Assembly (NCBI GenBank): GCA_031277315.1
Contig: JAITMP010000003.1
Span: 1-50,096 of the forward strand
DNA: 50,096 nt
Reading direction: 5' to 3'
Origin: Zoogloeaceae bacterium
Lineage (GTDB): Bacteria > Pseudomonadota > Gammaproteobacteria > Burkholderiales > Rhodocyclaceae
Shown here: positions 1-10,272 of the stretch, one piece after another
Position numbering within the stretch: position 1 is the first letter of the stretch
How the letters are laid out: each line of letters starts with the position of its first letter
Notes under the pieces: model-generated
Databases searched by the model: none
What the model was told of the DNA's origin: nothing
The model's input: only the letters and a program-made list of their open reading frames with translations
Translations under genes and position numbers: made by a program

Positions 1-3
1 GAC

Positions 4-1194
4 ATGGCCAAGGGCAAATTTGAGCGTACGAAGCCTCACGTGAACGTTGGTACGGTAGGGCACGTTGATCATGGCAAGACGACCTTGACGGCGGCGATCA
101 CGACGGTGCTATCGGGCAAGTTTGGAGGAGAAGCGCGCGGTTACGACCAGATTGACAACGCGCCCGAAGAAAAGGCGCGCGGCATCACCATCAACACCTC
201 GCACGTTGAATACGAGACTGAAAAGCGTCACTACGCCCACGTAGACTGTCCCGGGCACGCCGACTACGTCAAAAACATGATCACTGGCGCTGCCCAGATG
301 GACGGCGCCATCCTGGTCGTCTCCGCAGCAGACGGCCCGATGCCCCAAACGCGCGAACACATCCTCCTTGCCCGCCAGGTTGGTGTTCCCTACATCATTG
401 TATTCATGAACAAATGCGACATGGTCGATGATGCCGAACTGCTCGAACTCGTTGAAATGGAAGTTCGCGAACTCCTCTCCAAATACGAATTTCCTGGTGA
501 CGACATCCCCATCATCAAAGGCTCCGCCCTCAAAGCCCTCGAAGGCGACAAAACCGACCTTGGCGAAGGCGCCATCCTCAAACTTGCTGCCGCGCTCGAC
601 TCCTACATCCCGGACCCCAAGCGCGCCATTGACGGCCCCTTCCTCATGCCCATTGAAGACGTCTTCTCCATCTCCGGGCGCGGCACCGTCGTCACCGGCC
701 GGGTAGAACGCGGCATCGTCAAAGTCGGCGAAGAAATCGAAATTGTTGGACTACGCCCCACCGTCAAGACCACCTGCACCGGCGTCGAAATGTTCAGGAA
801 ACTCCTCGACCAAGGGCAGGCTGGCGACAACGTTGGCGTCCTCCTGCGCGGCACCAAACGCGAAGAAGTCGAACGCGGCCAAGTGCTCGCCAAGCCCGGC
901 TCGATCACCCCGCACACCCACTTCACGGCCGAGATCTACGTACTTGGCAAAGACGAAGGCGGCCGCCACACCCCCTTCTTCAACGGCTACCGTCCCCAGT
1001 TCTACTTCCGCACGACGGACGTTACTGGCAGCATTGATCTTCCGGCCGGCACCGAGATGGTGATGCCTGGAGACAACATCACGATCACGGTGAAGCTGAT
1101 TGCCCCGATTGCGATGGAGGACGGACTGCGCTTTGCCATCCGCGAAGGCGGCCGCACAGTGGGCGCAGGCGTCGTGGCAAAAGTAATCGAGTAA
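4..1194 (+). CDS. tuf: Elongation factor Tu
   Basis: GTPase that delivers aminoacyl-tRNA to the ribosomal A site in the cytoplasm. The 396-residue length is the usual bacterial one. The P-loop GHVDHGKT is at residues 19–26, DCPGH is near 81, and the guanine-specificity motif NKCD is near 136. Domains 2 and 3 follow without a gap. The gene starts three bases into the window, so its own ribosome site and any rpsL-rpsG-fusA genes upstream cannot be seen. It lies 49 bases before rpsJ, the usual str/S10 junction in betaproteobacteria. Many bacteria of this class have two tuf copies, and only one is in view. Confidence 0.99.
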   Translation: MAKGKFERTKPHVNVGTVGHVDHGKTTLTAAITTVLSGKFGGEARGYDQIDNAPEEKARGITINTSHVEYETEKRHYAHVDCPGHADYVKNMITGAAQMDGAILVVSAADGPMPQTREHILLARQVGVPYIIVFMNKCDMVDDAELLELVEMEVRELLSKYEFPGDDIPIIKGSALKALEGDKTDLGEGAILKLAAALDSYIPDPKRAIDGPFLMPIEDVFSISGRGTVVTGRVERGIVKVGEEIEIVGLRPTVKTTCTGVEMFRKLLDQGQAGDNVGVLLRGTKREEVERGQVLAKPGSITPHTHFTAEIYVLGKDEGGRHTPFFNGYRPQFYFRTTDVTGSIDLPAGTEMVMPGDNITITVKLIAPIAMEDGLRFAIREGGRTVGAGVVAKVIE

Positions 1195-1243
1195 ATAATT
1201 TTTGGCCGGCATCGTGCCGGCCATCGCTCTTTGGGAAATTGAC

Positions 1244-1555
1244 ATGCAAAACCAGAAAATCCGTCTCCGCCTCAAGGCGTTCGACTACCGGCTGATTGAC
1301 CAGTCCGCCCTTGAGATCGTGGATACGGCGAAGCGCACCGGCGCCGTCGTGCGCGGCCCCGTGCCGCTGCCGACCCGCATCGAGCGCTTCAACGTGCTGC
1401 GCAGCCCGCACGTGAACAAGACTTCGCGCGACCAGTTCGAGATCCGCACCCACCTGCGGTTGATGGACATCATTGATCCGACCGACAAGACGGTGGATGC
1501 GTTGATGAAACTCGATCTGCCGGCGGGAGTCGATGTCGAGATCAAGTTGCAGTAA
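1244..1555 (+). CDS. rpsJ: 30S ribosomal protein S10
   Basis: Small-subunit head protein that also acts as NusE in antitermination. The 103-residue product beginning [14 protein letters not shown] is full length. The frame is open further upstream, to 1202, but only the ATG at 1244 gives the family's N-terminus. First gene of the S10 operon. A 104-base gap follows before rplC, larger than any other gap inside this operon. Confidence 0.98.
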   Translation: MQNQKIRLRLKAFDYRLIDQSALEIVDTAKRTGAVVRGPVPLPTRIERFNVLRSPHVNKTSRDQFEIRTHLRLMDIIDPTDKTVDALMKLDLPAGVDVEIKLQ

Positions 1556-1659
1556 GAGATTCGCGCCGCGGCTGGGAAATACAAGGCTGCGGAATTTTCA
1601 GCGTGTTGTTTGTTGTTAAATTGGCTCCGGTCAATCGTAACCGGGGATAGGAGAACAAA

Positions 1660-2298
1660 ATGAGTTTGGGCCTTGTCGGACGCAAGGTCGGCATGACGCG
1701 CATCTTCACCGATGATGGCGAGACCATCCCGGTGACGGTGATCGACGTGTCGAACAACCGCGTCACGCAAATCAAAACGCCTGAAGCCGATGGCTACGCC
1801 GCGGTGCAGGTGACCTATGGCAAGCGCCGCCCCAGCCGCGTGAACAAAGCGGCAGCGGGGCATCTTGCCAAGGCCGGTGTCGAAGCCGGTCATGTCCTCA
1901 AGGAATTCCCCGTCGCTGCCGGCGATTTGGCGAATTACAAGCCGGGCGACGTCATCGCCGCGACGATTTTCCAGGCGGGCCAGAAAGTCGATGTGACCGG
2001 CACCTCGCAGGGCAAGGGCTTCACCGGCACCATCAAACGGCATAACTTTTCGTCCAACCGCGCCAGCCACGGCAACTCCGTGTCGCACAACAAGCCCGGT
2101 TCGATCGGCCAGAACCAGGATCCGGGCCGTGTTTTTCCCGGCAAGCGCATGGCCGGCCACATGGGTGACGTGCGGCGGACAACGCAGAATCTGGTCGTTG
2201 TGCGCATTGACGAGACACGTCAATTGCTGCTCGTCAAAGGCGCTGTTCCCGGCAGCCGTGGCGCCGACGTCGTGGTCCATCCGGCGATCAAGGGTTAA
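1660..2298 (+). CDS. rplC: 50S ribosomal protein L3
   Basis: Large-subunit protein reaching towards the peptidyl-transferase centre and needed early in assembly. The 212-residue product begins [16 protein letters not shown]. The central loop around residues 125–160 ([18 protein letters not shown], then [20 protein letters not shown]) is the conserved extension that includes the glutamine methylated by PrmB in E. coli. A clear AGGAG site lies just upstream. rplD follows after 9 bases. Confidence 0.98.
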   Translation: MSLGLVGRKVGMTRIFTDDGETIPVTVIDVSNNRVTQIKTPEADGYAAVQVTYGKRRPSRVNKAAAGHLAKAGVEAGHVLKEFPVAAGDLANYKPGDVIAATIFQAGQKVDVTGTSQGKGFTGTIKRHNFSSNRASHGNSVSHNKPGSIGQNQDPGRVFPGKRMAGHMGDVRRTTQNLVVVRIDETRQLLLVKGAVPGSRGADVVVHPAIKG

Positions 2299-2307
2299 GG
2301 GGGCGCG

Positions 2308-2928
2308 ATGGAACTCAAACTGATCAATGAACAAGGCAAGGCCGCGTCGACCTTGCAGGCTTCCGACACGCTGTTCGGCCGCGACTACAACGAGGCGCTG
2401 GTGCACCAGATCGTCGTCGCTTATCAGGCCAATGCCCGCGCCGGCAACCGCGCGCAGAAAGATCGCGGCGAAGTTCGGCACACCACCAAGAAGCCGTGGC
2501 GTCAGAAAGGCACGGGCCGCGCCCGTTCCGGCTCCTCGGCCAGCCCGCTGTGGCGTGGCGGTGGCCGTATTTTCCCGAATCGGCCGGATGAGAATTTCAG
2601 CCACAAGGTGAATCGCAAGATGTACCGCGCCGGCTTGGCGGCCATCCTGTCGCAACTGGCCCGTGAAGACCGCTTGGCGGTGATCGAGAATTTCTCCGTC
2701 GAATCGCCGAAGACGAAGCTGCTGGCCCAGAAAATCAAGGGCATGGGACTGGAGTCGGTTCTGCTCATCACCGACAGCCTGGACGAAAATCTTTATCTGT
2801 CATCGCGCAACCTGCCCAACGTGCTGGTGCTGGAAGTCAATGAAACCGATCCGCTTTCGCTGGTCCGCTTCAAGAACGTGCTGCTGACCAAGGGCGCCGT
2901 GGCCAAGATGGAGGAGATGCTGGGATGA
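2308..2928 (+). CDS. rplD: 50S ribosomal protein L4
   Basis: Large-subunit protein lining the exit tunnel. In E. coli it also represses the S10 operon. At 206 residues it is the usual length. The basic tunnel loop (about residues 55–95: [14 protein letters not shown], then [13 protein letters not shown]) is intact. The stop overlaps the rplW start as ATGA, which implies translational coupling. I did not find a leader resembling the E. coli L4 target, which would lie upstream of rpsJ. Confidence 0.98.
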   Translation: MELKLINEQGKAASTLQASDTLFGRDYNEALVHQIVVAYQANARAGNRAQKDRGEVRHTTKKPWRQKGTGRARSGSSASPLWRGGGRIFPNRPDENFSHKVNRKMYRAGLAAILSQLAREDRLAVIENFSVESPKTKLLAQKIKGMGLESVLLITDSLDENLYLSSRNLPNVLVLEVNETDPLSLVRFKNVLLTKGAVAKMEEMLG

Positions 2929-3230
2929 AAAACTTCAACCAGGAACGCCTGATGCAGGTTCTCGTCGCGCCGCAGATTTCCGAGAAGGCGACTTATGTGG
3001 CTGACAAGAACGAGCAGGTGATCTTCATCGTCACGCCGGATGCAACCAAGCCGGAAATCAAGGCGGCGGTCGAGTTGCTTTTCAAGGTGCAAGTCGAATC
3101 GGTGCAGGTGTCGAACCTGAAGGGCAAGGAAAAGCGCCACGGCCGCTATGTGGGCCGGCGCAACGATGTCAGGAAGGCTTACGTCTGCCTGAAGCCCGGC
3201 CAGGAAATCAATTTCGCGGTGGGGGAATAA
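2925..3230 (+). CDS. rplW: 50S ribosomal protein L23
   Basis: Protein at the exit-tunnel rim that docks trigger factor and SRP. It is 101 residues long. The family core is present: [13 protein letters not shown] near the N-terminus, the [12 protein letters not shown] strand and the basic loop [15 protein letters not shown]. It overlaps rplD by 4 bases and lies 3 bases before rplB, so the three genes are probably translated in a coupled way. Confidence 0.97.
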   Translation: MKNFNQERLMQVLVAPQISEKATYVADKNEQVIFIVTPDATKPEIKAAVELLFKVQVESVQVSNLKGKEKRHGRYVGRRNDVRKAYVCLKPGQEINFAVGE

Positions 3231-3233
3231 GTC

Positions 3234-4061
3234 ATGGCGCTCGTTAAAGTCAAACCCACTTCCGCCGGTCGCCGCGCGGTCATCAAGGTCGTCAATCCGA
3301 ACCTGCACAAAGGCGCGCCGGTCGCTTCGCTGACCGAAAAGAAAAGCAAGAAAGCGGGCCGCAACAACCACGGACACATTACCACCCGTCACAAGGGCGG
3401 CGGCCACAAGCAGCACTACCGGGTTGTCGATTTCCGCCGCAACAAGGATGGCATTCCGGCCAAGGTTGAACGCTTCGAGTACGATCCGAACCGCAGCGCC
3501 AACCTGGCCCTGCTGTGCTATGCCGACGGCGAGCGCCGTTACATCGTGGCGCCGAAAGGCCTGGCGGTGGGTGCGCAGATCGTCAGCGGCTCCGAAGCCC
3601 CGATCAAACCGGGCAACGCGCTGCCGCTGCGCAACATCCCGGTCGGCACCACGATTCACTGCATCGAGATGGTGCCGGGCAAGGGCGCACAACTGGCGCG
3701 CGCCGCCGGCACGTCGGTTCAGTTGCTGGCGCGCGAAGGCAGCTACGCCCAGTTGCGTCTTCGCTCTGGCGAGATTCGCCGCGTGCATGTCGAATGCCGC
3801 GCGACGATCGGCGAGGTCGGCAACGAGGAAAACAACCTTCGCTCGATCGGCAAGGCGGGCGCCCAGCGTTGGCGCGGTATTCGTCCGACGGTGCGGGGCG
3901 TCGCCATGAACCCGATCGACCATCCGCATGGCGGCGGCGAGGGCAAGACGGCCGCCGGCCGCGATCCGGTCAGTCCGTGGGGCACGCCGACCAAAGGTTA
4001 TCGCACGCGCCGCAACAAGCGCACGGACAGCATGATCGTCCAGCGCCGGCACAAGAAATAA
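3234..4061 (+). CDS. rplB: 50S ribosomal protein L2
   Basis: Large-subunit core protein needed for subunit association and peptidyl-transferase activity. The 275-residue length is typical. The C-terminal signature [14 protein letters not shown] (around residue 223) contains the conserved histidine cluster, and the [18 protein letters not shown] tail is normal. Several antisense open frames over this gene are by-products of its base composition. rpsS follows after 10 bases with an AGAGGTG ribosome site. Confidence 0.99.
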   Translation: MALVKVKPTSAGRRAVIKVVNPNLHKGAPVASLTEKKSKKAGRNNHGHITTRHKGGGHKQHYRVVDFRRNKDGIPAKVERFEYDPNRSANLALLCYADGERRYIVAPKGLAVGAQIVSGSEAPIKPGNALPLRNIPVGTTIHCIEMVPGKGAQLARAAGTSVQLLAREGSYAQLRLRSGEIRRVHVECRATIGEVGNEENNLRSIGKAGAQRWRGIRPTVRGVAMNPIDHPHGGGEGKTAAGRDPVSPWGTPTKGYRTRRNKRTDSMIVQRRHKK

Positions 4062-4071
4062 GAGGTGATAC

Positions 4072-4353
4072 ATGCGTTCAGTTAAAAAAGGCCCGTTCGT
4101 CGACGCCCATCTGGAAAAGAAGGTGGAAGCGGCGCGCGCAACCAACGACAAGCGTCCGATCAAAACCTGGTCGCGGCGCTCCACCGTCCTGCCGGATTTT
4201 GTCGGCCTGACCATTGCCGTGCATAACGGCAAGCAGCACATTCCGGTGTATATCTCGGAAAACATGGTTGGCCACAAGCTCGGCGAATTCGCCCTGACGC
4301 GCACGTTCAAGGGCCATACCGCCGGCACTAAAAAAGCCGTGGCCAAGAAGTAA
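4072..4353 (+). CDS. rpsS: 30S ribosomal protein S19
   Basis: Small-subunit head protein near the A site that pairs with S13. The 93-residue product begins [14 protein letters not shown]. The conserved middle and C-terminus ([27 protein letters not shown]) are intact. Six bases separate it from rplV. Confidence 0.98.
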   Translation: MRSVKKGPFVDAHLEKKVEAARATNDKRPIKTWSRRSTVLPDFVGLTIAVHNGKQHIPVYISENMVGHKLGEFALTRTFKGHTAGTKKAVAKK

Positions 4354-4359
4354 GGAGAG

Positions 4360-4719
4360 ATGATGGAAACCAATGCGACTTTGCGTGGCGTCCGCCTCTC
4401 GGCGCAGAAAGGACGGCTCGTCGCCGACCAGATTCGCGGCCTGCCGGTCGACCGGGCGCTCGACATCCTGATGTTCTCGCCCAAGAAGGGCGCGAAAATC
4501 ATCAAGAAGGTGCTCGAATCGGCCATCGCCAACGCCGAACACAACGATGGCGCTGACATTGACACGCTCCAGGTCAGGACGATCCATGTCGAGCGCGGCA
4601 CGACGCTGAAGCGTTTCAGGCCCCGCGCCAAGGGCCGCGGCTTCAAGATTCTCAAGCCGACCTGCCATATTTACGTGACCGTCGGCGATGCGCCGGCGAA
4701 GAAATCGGGAAGGAAGTAA
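4360..4719 (+). CDS. rplV: 50S ribosomal protein L22
   Basis: Exit-tunnel protein with a long beta-hairpin. The translated frame is 119 residues and two adjacent ATG codons (4360, 4363) could start it. The ribosome site AAGGAGAG fits either. The hairpin end [20 protein letters not shown] is the conserved part. The C-terminus runs about ten residues beyond the usual 110 with a basic [11 protein letters not shown] tail. Confidence 0.97.
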   Translation: MMETNATLRGVRLSAQKGRLVADQIRGLPVDRALDILMFSPKKGAKIIKKVLESAIANAEHNDGADIDTLQVRTIHVERGTTLKRFRPRAKGRGFKILKPTCHIYVTVGDAPAKKSGRK

Positions 4720-4728
4720 GGAGAGACT

Positions 4729-5619
4729 ATGGGACAGAAGATTCATCCGACCGGTTTCCGCCTCTCGGTCACGCGCAACTGGGGTTCGCGCTGGTATGCC
4801 AACAGCAAATCGTTCCCGCAGATGCTGAACGAAGACATCGAGGTGCGCGACTACCTGAAAAAGAAGCTGTCGCACGCTTTCGTCAGCCGCGTGGTCATCG
4901 AGCGCCCGGCCAAGAATGCCCGCATCACGGTGTATTCGGCCCGCCCCGGCGTGGTGATCGGCAGAAAAGGCGAGGACATCGAGCATCTGAAGGCCGATCT
5001 GCAAAAGATCATGGGCGTTCAGGTGCACGTCAATATCGAGGAGATTCGCAAGCCGGAAGTCGATGCGCAACTGATCGCCGATTCGATCGCCCAGCAGCTC
5101 GAAAAGCGCATCATGTTCCGCCGCGCCATGAAGCGCGCCATGCAGAGCGCGATGCGCCTCGGCGCCCAGGGCATCAAGATCATGAGCTCCGGTCGCCTGA
5201 ACGGCGCCGAGATTGCCCGCCGCGAATGGTATCGTGAAGGGCGCGTGCCATTGCACACGTTGCGCGCCGACATCGACTACGGCACTTCGGAAGCGCAGAC
5301 CACTTACGGCATCATCGGTATCAAGGTGTGGGTGTTCAAGGGTGAGACGATGGCGCGTGGCGAGCAGCCAGCCGTGGCGCCGGATGCTGTGCCCGCCGAG
5401 GAGCCGAAGAAACTGCGCCGGCCCGCCCGTCCGGCGGCCAGGAGCGAAGGGGAGGGCGAAGCGAAGTCCTCCGCCAAGCCCCGAACCACGCGCAAGCCTG
5501 CCGCGAAATCTACTGAAACCGCCCCCGCCGCTGCTGCGGATGCCGCCCCCGCGCCGGCCAAGGCGCCCGCCAAGCGCGTGCGCAAGCCCGCCGCGCCGAA
5601 AGCGGAAGGCAAGGAGTAA
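4729..5619 (+). CDS. rpsC: 30S ribosomal protein S3 with a long Ala/Pro/Lys-rich tail
   Basis: Small-subunit protein at the mRNA entry channel with helicase activity. Residues 1 to about 210 are a normal S3: [17 protein letters not shown] at the start, a KH domain with VIGRKGEDI near residue 75, and the S3 C-terminal domain ending [10 protein letters not shown]. The gene then continues for about 85 residues of low-complexity Ala, Pro, Lys, Arg and Glu. This brings it to 296 residues, against about 233 in E. coli. The reading frame is clean through the tail and rplP begins 5 bases after the stop, so the extension appears genuine and not a frameshift artefact. Confidence 0.97.
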   Translation: MGQKIHPTGFRLSVTRNWGSRWYANSKSFPQMLNEDIEVRDYLKKKLSHAFVSRVVIERPAKNARITVYSARPGVVIGRKGEDIEHLKADLQKIMGVQVHVNIEEIRKPEVDAQLIADSIAQQLEKRIMFRRAMKRAMQSAMRLGAQGIKIMSSGRLNGAEIARREWYREGRVPLHTLRADIDYGTSEAQTTYGIIGIKVWVFKGETMARGEQPAVAPDAVPAEEPKKLRRPARPAARSEGEGEAKSSAKPRTTRKPAAKSTETAPAAAADAAPAPAKAPAKRVRKPAAPKAEGKE

Positions 5620-5624
5620 GAATC

Positions 5625-6038
5625 ATGCTGCAACCCTCACGCAGAAAATATCGCAAGGAACACAAGGGCCGCAACAAGGGCGTTGCCACGCGCGGCGCCA
5701 AGGTTAGCTTCGGCGAATATGGCCTCAAGGCGATTGGCCGCGGCCGCCTTACCGCGCGGCAGATTGAGGCTGCCCGCCGCGCCATGACCCGGCACATCAA
5801 GCGCGGTGGCCGGATCTGGATCCGGATTTTTCCGGACAAGCCGGTTTCCCAGAAACCCGCCGAAGTCCGGATGGGCAACGGCAAGGGCAACCCCGAGTAC
5901 TACGTCGCCGAGATTCAGCCGGGGAAAGTAATTTACGAAATGGACGGGGTGGATGAGGCGCTGGCCCGCGAAGCTTTCGCGCTCGCGGCGGCCAAGCTGC
6001 CGATCGAGACCACCTTCATCGTGCGTCAGGTGGGGTAA
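5625..6038 (+). CDS. rplP: 50S ribosomal protein L16
   Basis: Late-assembling large-subunit protein near the A-site tRNA elbow. The 137 residues are standard, beginning [19 protein letters not shown] and containing the conserved [23 protein letters not shown] stretch in two halves around residue 50. A GGAG ribosome site overlaps the rpsC stop. rpmC starts 2 bases after it. Confidence 0.98.
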   Translation: MLQPSRRKYRKEHKGRNKGVATRGAKVSFGEYGLKAIGRGRLTARQIEAARRAMTRHIKRGGRIWIRIFPDKPVSQKPAEVRMGNGKGNPEYYVAEIQPGKVIYEMDGVDEALAREAFALAAAKLPIETTFIVRQVG

Positions 6039-6040
6039 TC

Positions 6041-6235
6041 ATGAAAGCGAAAGAACTCAGAGCCAAGGATAGCGACGGGTTGAACAAGGAACTGCTGGAA
6101 TTGCGCAAGGCGCAGTTCTCGTTGCGCATGCAAGTGGCGACCCAGCAGTTGCAAAACACCAGCGAGATCGGCAAGGTGCGCAAGAACATTGCGCGCGTCA
6201 AAACCATCCTGCGTGAAAAGGCGGCGGCAAAATGA
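6041..6235 (+). CDS. rpmC: 50S ribosomal protein L29
   Basis: Small helical protein near the exit tunnel, a neighbour of L23. The 64 residues ([20 protein letters not shown]) form the expected two-helix hairpin. The stop overlaps the rpsQ start as ATGA, a coupled junction. Confidence 0.97.
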   Translation: MKAKELRAKDSDGLNKELLELRKAQFSLRMQVATQQLQNTSEIGKVRKNIARVKTILREKAAAK

Positions 6236-6498
6236 GCGAGGCAACCCAGAAAACACGGCGCACCCTGACTGGTCGCGTCGTCAGCGACAAGATGCAGAAA
6301 ACCGTCACGGTTCTGATCGAACGCCGGGTCAAGCATCCGATCGGGAAGATTGTGACCCGTTCGCGCAAATATGCCGCCCACATCGAAGGGCTTGAGGCGG
6401 GCGCCGGGGATGTCGTGGAGATCCAGGAGTGCGCGCCGATTTCCAAGACCAAGGCTTGGCGCGTGACGCGCGTCGTGGAAAAGGCGCGGGGAATTTAA
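6232..6498 (+). CDS. rpsQ: 30S ribosomal protein S17
   Basis: Primary 16S rRNA-binding OB-fold protein. The 88-residue product contains the family block [21 protein letters not shown] and the RSRKYAAH loop. Last gene of the S10 operon. It is followed by a 179-base gap that carries the spc promoter, with no clear terminator between. Confidence 0.97.
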   Translation: MSEATQKTRRTLTGRVVSDKMQKTVTVLIERRVKHPIGKIVTRSRKYAAHIEGLEAGAGDVVEIQECAPISKTKAWRVTRVVEKARGI

Positions 6499-6511
6499 TT
6501 CGCTCAAGTTG

Positions 6512-6540
6512 TTTACTTGGGCGGCGGATTTCAATAGAAT
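6512..6540 (+). promoter_or_regulatory. Sigma70-like promoter for the spc operon
   Basis: TTTACT (6512–6517) and TAGAAT (6535–6540) are separated by exactly 17 bases, in the 179-base gap before rplN. Both hexamers differ from consensus, but the spacing and position suit an operon promoter. The transcript leader would be about 130 bases. It contains an 8-bp stem (6557–6564 with 6575–6582) and a smaller hairpin next to it, which could be a control structure. Confidence 0.6.
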
Positions 6541-6677
6541 AGCGGACTCTTTTCTTCGTCCGGCTGTCTTTGGCGCCGGACGGGTGTTACGCCCGGCTGG
6601 ATGAACCGCCGGGTCCAACCCGAACGGGTTCCAAGACTGACCGCGGCGCTTGCCGCGATTAAGTTGGAGATTGAAAA

Positions 6678-7046
6678 ATGATTCAAATGCAGACGGTGCT
6701 GAATGTCGCCGATAACACCGGCGCGCGTTCTGTCATGTGCATCAAGGTGCTGGGCGGATCGAAACGCCGCTATGCCGGCATCGGCGATGTAATCAAGGTC
6801 AGCGTCAAGGATGCCGCGCCGCGCGGCCGCGTCAAGAAGGGCGAGGTCTATAGCGCCGTGGTGGTGCGCACGGCCAAAGGCATCCGCCGCCCGGACGGCT
6901 CGGTCGTCAAGTTCGACGGCAATGCCGCGGTGCTGCTCAACAACAAGCTGGAGCCGATCGGCACGCGCATTTTCGGGCCGGTCACGCGCGAACTGCGTAG
7001 CGAGCGGTTCATGAAGATCGTGTCCCTCGCGCCCGAAGTTCTCTGA
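6678..7046 (+). CDS. rplN: 50S ribosomal protein L14
   Basis: Large-subunit protein at the subunit interface. The 122-residue length is standard, beginning [18 protein letters not shown], with the [15 protein letters not shown] motif and the C-terminal [18 protein letters not shown]. First gene of the spc operon. The start has a GTTGGAG ribosome site. Confidence 0.98.
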   Translation: MIQMQTVLNVADNTGARSVMCIKVLGGSKRRYAGIGDVIKVSVKDAAPRGRVKKGEVYSAVVVRTAKGIRRPDGSVVKFDGNAAVLLNNKLEPIGTRIFGPVTRELRSERFMKIVSLAPEVL

Positions 7047-7057
7047 GGATTCTAGCC

Positions 7058-7375
7058 ATGAACAAGATTCGCAAGGGCGATAACGTTGTCATCATCGCCG
7101 GCAAGGACAAGGGCAAGCGCGGCGCCGTGCTGCGCAGCCTTGAGGAAGACCGCGTTCTCGTCGAGGGCGTGAACAAAGTGAAACGGCATACCCGCCCGAA
7201 CCCGGTGAAAGGGCAGCCCGGCGGCATTCTTGAAAAAGAAATGCCGATTCATGTTTCAAATGTGGCGCTGGTCAATCCGGCGACGCAAAAAGCCGACCGG
7301 GTCGGCTTCAAGATGCTGGAGGACGGCCGCAAGGTCCGCGTCTTCAAGTCAAACGGCGAAACCGTGGAAGCGTAA
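7058..7375 (+). CDS. rplX: 50S ribosomal protein L24
   Basis: Assembly-initiating large-subunit protein with a KOW motif near the N-terminus ([20 protein letters not shown], about residues 6–25). It is 105 residues long. [13 protein letters not shown] and the [15 protein letters not shown] strand are conserved. rplE begins 10 bases downstream. Confidence 0.97.
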   Translation: MNKIRKGDNVVIIAGKDKGKRGAVLRSLEEDRVLVEGVNKVKRHTRPNPVKGQPGGILEKEMPIHVSNVALVNPATQKADRVGFKMLEDGRKVRVFKSNGETVEA

Positions 7376-7385
7376 GGAAGAATTT

Positions 7386-7925
7386 ATGGCGCGCTTGCAG
7401 GAATATTACAAACAGACCGTCGCGGCTGAACTGAGCAAAAAGTTCGGTTACAAGTCGGTCATGGAGGTGCCCCGCATCACCAAGATCACGCTGAACATGG
7501 GCGTGGGCGAGGCGGTCGGCGACAAGAAGGTGCTTGAGCACGCGGTGGGCGACATGGCGAAGATCGCGGGTCAGAAACCCGTCACCACCAAGTCGAAGAA
7601 GTCGATCGCCGGCTTCAAGATTCGCGAAGGCTATCCGATCGGCTGCATGGTCACGCTGCGCGGCAGCCGGATGTACGAATTCCTTGACCGTCTGGTGAGC
7701 ATCGCGCTGCCGCGCATCCGCGATTTTCGCGGCATTTCCGGCAAAGCCTTTGATGGCCGCGGCAACTACAACCTGGGCGTCAAGGAACAGATCATCTTTT
7801 CGGAAATCGAGTACGACAAGATTGATGCCCTGCGCGGGATGAACATCAGCATCACGACAACCGCGAAGTCCGACGAGGAAGCCAAGGCGCTTCTGGCGGC
7901 CTTCAAATTCCCTTTCAAGAACTGA
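7386..7925 (+). CDS. rplE: 50S ribosomal protein L5
   Basis: Central-protuberance protein that binds 5S rRNA. The frame is open back to 7230, inside rplX, but the real start is the ATG at 7386, which gives [16 protein letters not shown] and 179 residues and follows a GGAAGAA ribosome site. Family blocks [34 protein letters not shown] and the C-terminal [15 protein letters not shown] are intact. Confidence 0.98.
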   Translation: MARLQEYYKQTVAAELSKKFGYKSVMEVPRITKITLNMGVGEAVGDKKVLEHAVGDMAKIAGQKPVTTKSKKSIAGFKIREGYPIGCMVTLRGSRMYEFLDRLVSIALPRIRDFRGISGKAFDGRGNYNLGVKEQIIFSEIEYDKIDALRGMNISITTTAKSDEEAKALLAAFKFPFKN

Positions 7926-7932
7926 GGGACTC

Positions 7933-8238
7933 ATGGCGAAACTTGCACTCAAGAACCGCGAAGCCAAGCGCGCCAAGGTGGTGGCCAAATACGCCGCCAA
8001 GCGCGCCGAGCTGCTCGCCATCATCAACAATGCCAAGCTTTCCGACGAGGAGCGCATGGCGGCGCGGCTGACGTTCCAGCAACTGCCCCGCAATGCCAGC
8101 CCGGTGCGCCAGCGCAACCGCTGCGAACTGACGGGCCGTCCGCGCGGCTATTTCCGCAAATTCGGTCTGTGCCGCAACAAGCTGCGCGAAGTGGCGATGC
8201 GCGGCGAAGTGCCGGGCATGATCAAGGCCAGCTGGTAA
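7933..8238 (+). CDS. rpsN: 30S ribosomal protein S14, long zinc-free form
   Basis: Small-subunit head protein. The 101 residues match the long form that lacks a zinc ribbon: the [23 protein letters not shown] segment has two isolated cysteines, not paired CXXC motifs. The C-terminus [14 protein letters not shown] is normal. It sits between rplE and rpsH as expected. Confidence 0.97.
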   Translation: MAKLALKNREAKRAKVVAKYAAKRAELLAIINNAKLSDEERMAARLTFQQLPRNASPVRQRNRCELTGRPRGYFRKFGLCRNKLREVAMRGEVPGMIKASW

Positions 8239-8251
8239 AAGGAGATCGAGA

Positions 8252-8647
8252 ATGAGCATGACTGATCCGGTCGCCGACATGCTGACGCGCATCCGTAATG
8301 CGCAACTGGCCCAGAAGAATTCCGTTGCCATGCCTTCCTCGAAGCTCAAGGCGGCGATTGCCGCCGTGCTGAAGGATGAAGGCTATATCGACGATTTCGC
8401 CGTCCGCGATGCCGATGGCAAATCGCAGCTGGACATCGCCCTCAAGTATTACGCGGGCCGTCCGGTGATCGAGCGCATCGAGCGCATTTCCCGCCCCGGC
8501 CTGCGCGTCTACAGAGGGTCGGGCGATCTGCCCCGCGTCATGAACGGCTTGGGGATTGCCATCGTTTCGACGCCGAAAGGCGTCATGACCGACCGCCGCG
8601 CCCGCGCCACGAATGTTGGCGGCGAAGTGCTGTGCATCGTGGCGTAA
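8252..8647 (+). CDS. rpsH: 30S ribosomal protein S8
   Basis: Primary 16S rRNA-binding protein and, in E. coli, translational repressor of the spc operon. It is 131 residues long, beginning [18 protein letters not shown]. The C-terminal [20 protein letters not shown] block with the RNA-binding serine is present. I could not confirm an S8 target hairpin near rplE by eye. Confidence 0.98.
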   Translation: MSMTDPVADMLTRIRNAQLAQKNSVAMPSSKLKAAIAAVLKDEGYIDDFAVRDADGKSQLDIALKYYAGRPVIERIERISRPGLRVYRGSGDLPRVMNGLGIAIVSTPKGVMTDRRARATNVGGEVLCIVA

Positions 8648-8657
8648 GGAGCGAATG

Positions 8658-9191
8658 ATGTCACGTATTGCGAAATATCCGATCGAACTGCCCAAAGGTG
8701 TCGAAGTCACGCTGTCGGGAGCGGAAATCAGCGTCAAGGGTCCGCTCGGTACGCTCAAGTGGGCCGTGCATCCCTCGGTCAGCGTCGAGCGCGACGGCGA
8801 CAAGCTGCAATGCAAGGCCGTGGCCGGCGCCGAGAACGGCAACGCCCTGTCCGGCACGACCCGCGCGCTGGTCGCTAACATGGTTACCGGCGTCACCAAG
8901 GGTTTCGAGAAGAAGCTGACGCTGGTCGGCGTCGGCTATCGCGCGCAGGCGCAGGGCGCCAAGCTGAATCTGACGCTCGGCTTCTCGCACCCGGTGGCGC
9001 ACGACATGCCGGCCGGCATCAAGGTCGAGACGCCCTCGCAGACGGAGATCATCATCAAGGGCATCGACAAGCAGGTGGTCGGGCAGGTGGCGGCCGAAGT
9101 GCGCGGCTATCGTCCGCCGGAGCCTTACAAGGGCAAGGGCGTGCGTTACGCGGACGAGGTGATCGTCCTGAAAGAAACGAAGAAGAAGTAA
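8658..9191 (+). CDS. rplF: 50S ribosomal protein L6
   Basis: Protein near the sarcin-ricin loop, built of two duplicated domains. The 177-residue form begins [17 protein letters not shown]. An ATG directly before it, at 8655, would add one methionine, and the same AAGGAG site serves both. The C-terminal signature [16 protein letters not shown] is intact. Confidence 0.98.
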   Translation: MSRIAKYPIELPKGVEVTLSGAEISVKGPLGTLKWAVHPSVSVERDGDKLQCKAVAGAENGNALSGTTRALVANMVTGVTKGFEKKLTLVGVGYRAQAQGAKLNLTLGFSHPVAHDMPAGIKVETPSQTEIIIKGIDKQVVGQVAAEVRGYRPPEPYKGKGVRYADEVIVLKETKKK

Positions 9192-9203
9192 AGGTACCGG
9201 ACA

Positions 9204-9551
9204 ATGGACAAAAAGCAGGCGCGTTTGCGCAGGGCTCGCAAAACCCGAGCCAAGATTGCCGAACTCAAAGTGGTGCGCCTTTGCGTGCATCGCTCGAACA
9301 GCCACATCTATGCCCAGATCATCGATCGCGACGGCGCCCGGGTGCTGGCGTCCGCCTCGACGGTCGAAGCGGATCTGCGCAAGCAGGGCGGCGGCAACGT
9401 CAAGGCCGCGACGCTGGTCGGCAAGCTGATCGCCGAGCGGGCCAAAGCCGCCGGCATAGAAACGGTTGCGTTCGACCGCTCCGGCTTCATTTATCACGGT
9501 CGCGTCAAGGCGCTGGCCGAAGCCGCGCGCGAAGGCGGTCTCAAGTTCTAA
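9204..9551 (+). CDS. rplR: 50S ribosomal protein L18
   Basis: 5S rRNA-binding protein of the central protuberance, 115 residues long. It has the basic N-terminus, the [16 protein letters not shown] strand and the C-terminal [23 protein letters not shown] motif. Lies between rplF and rpsE with 12 bases on each side. Confidence 0.97.
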   Translation: MDKKQARLRRARKTRAKIAELKVVRLCVHRSNSHIYAQIIDRDGARVLASASTVEADLRKQGGGNVKAATLVGKLIAERAKAAGIETVAFDRSGFIYHGRVKALAEAAREGGLKF

Positions 9552-9563
9552 GCGAGGTTAGCA

Positions 9564-10085
9564 ATGGCAAAACCGACGAGAAAACCGCAAGCGTCCGAGG
9601 AGCGTGACGACGGCTTGCGCGAGAAGATGGTCTCCATCAACCGCGTCACCAAAGTCGTGAAAGGCGGCCGCATTCTCGGCTTTGCCGCGCTGACCGTGGT
9701 CGGCGACGGCGACGGCGGCATCGGCATGGGCAAGGGCAAGTCGCGTGAAGTTCCCGTTGCCGTGCAGAAAGCGATGGAGGAAGCGCGCCGCAAGATGGTC
9801 AAGGTTCCCCTCAAGAACGGCACCTTGCAGCATGCCGTGATCGGCGAACATGGCGCGTCCCGCGTGCTCATGCAGCCGGCCTCGGCCGGCACGGGCATCA
9901 TCGCCGGCGGCCCGATGCGCGCCGTCTTCGAGGTGATGGGCATGACCGACGTGTCGGCCAAGTGCCTCGGCTCGACCAATCCCTACAACGTGGTCCGCGC
10001 GACGCTCGACGGCCTCACCAAAATGAGTACGCCGTCGGAAATTGCTGCCAAGCGCGGCAAGGCGGTGGAAGAGATTCTGGAGTAA
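9564..10085 (+). CDS. rpsE: 30S ribosomal protein S5
   Basis: Small-subunit protein affecting decoding accuracy. The 173-residue product has the double-stranded-RNA-binding-like N-terminal domain ([36 protein letters not shown]) and the S5 C-terminal domain ([20 protein letters not shown]). rpmD follows after 3 bases. Confidence 0.98.
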   Translation: MAKPTRKPQASEERDDGLREKMVSINRVTKVVKGGRILGFAALTVVGDGDGGIGMGKGKSREVPVAVQKAMEEARRKMVKVPLKNGTLQHAVIGEHGASRVLMQPASAGTGIIAGGPMRAVFEVMGMTDVSAKCLGSTNPYNVVRATLDGLTKMSTPSEIAAKRGKAVEEILE

Positions 10086-10088
10086 GCC

Positions 10089-10271
10089 ATGGCGGAGAAA
10101 AAAATCAAAGTCACCCTGGTCAAGGGCCTCATGGGCACCAAGCAGGATCACCGCGCCACGGTGCGCGGCCTCGGCCTCAAGCGCCGCAACCATACGGTCG
10201 AGTTGATCGATACGCCGGCGGTGCGCGGCATGATCAACAAAGTCTCTTACCTCGTGAAGTGTGAGGGTTGA
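10089..10271 (+). CDS. rpmD: 50S ribosomal protein L30
   Basis: Small large-subunit protein, 60 residues, with the family core [24 protein letters not shown] and the [19 protein letters not shown] helix. Coupled to rpsE (3 bases) and to rplO (1 base). Confidence 0.97.
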   Translation: MAEKKIKVTLVKGLMGTKQDHRATVRGLGLKRRNHTVELIDTPAVRGMINKVSYLVKCEG

Positions 10272-10272
10272 T

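Noticed and set aside
2793-4655. 620-codon open frame on the minus strand
   Set aside because: Runs antisense across rplD, rplW, rplB, rpsS and rplV, all of which are certain genes.
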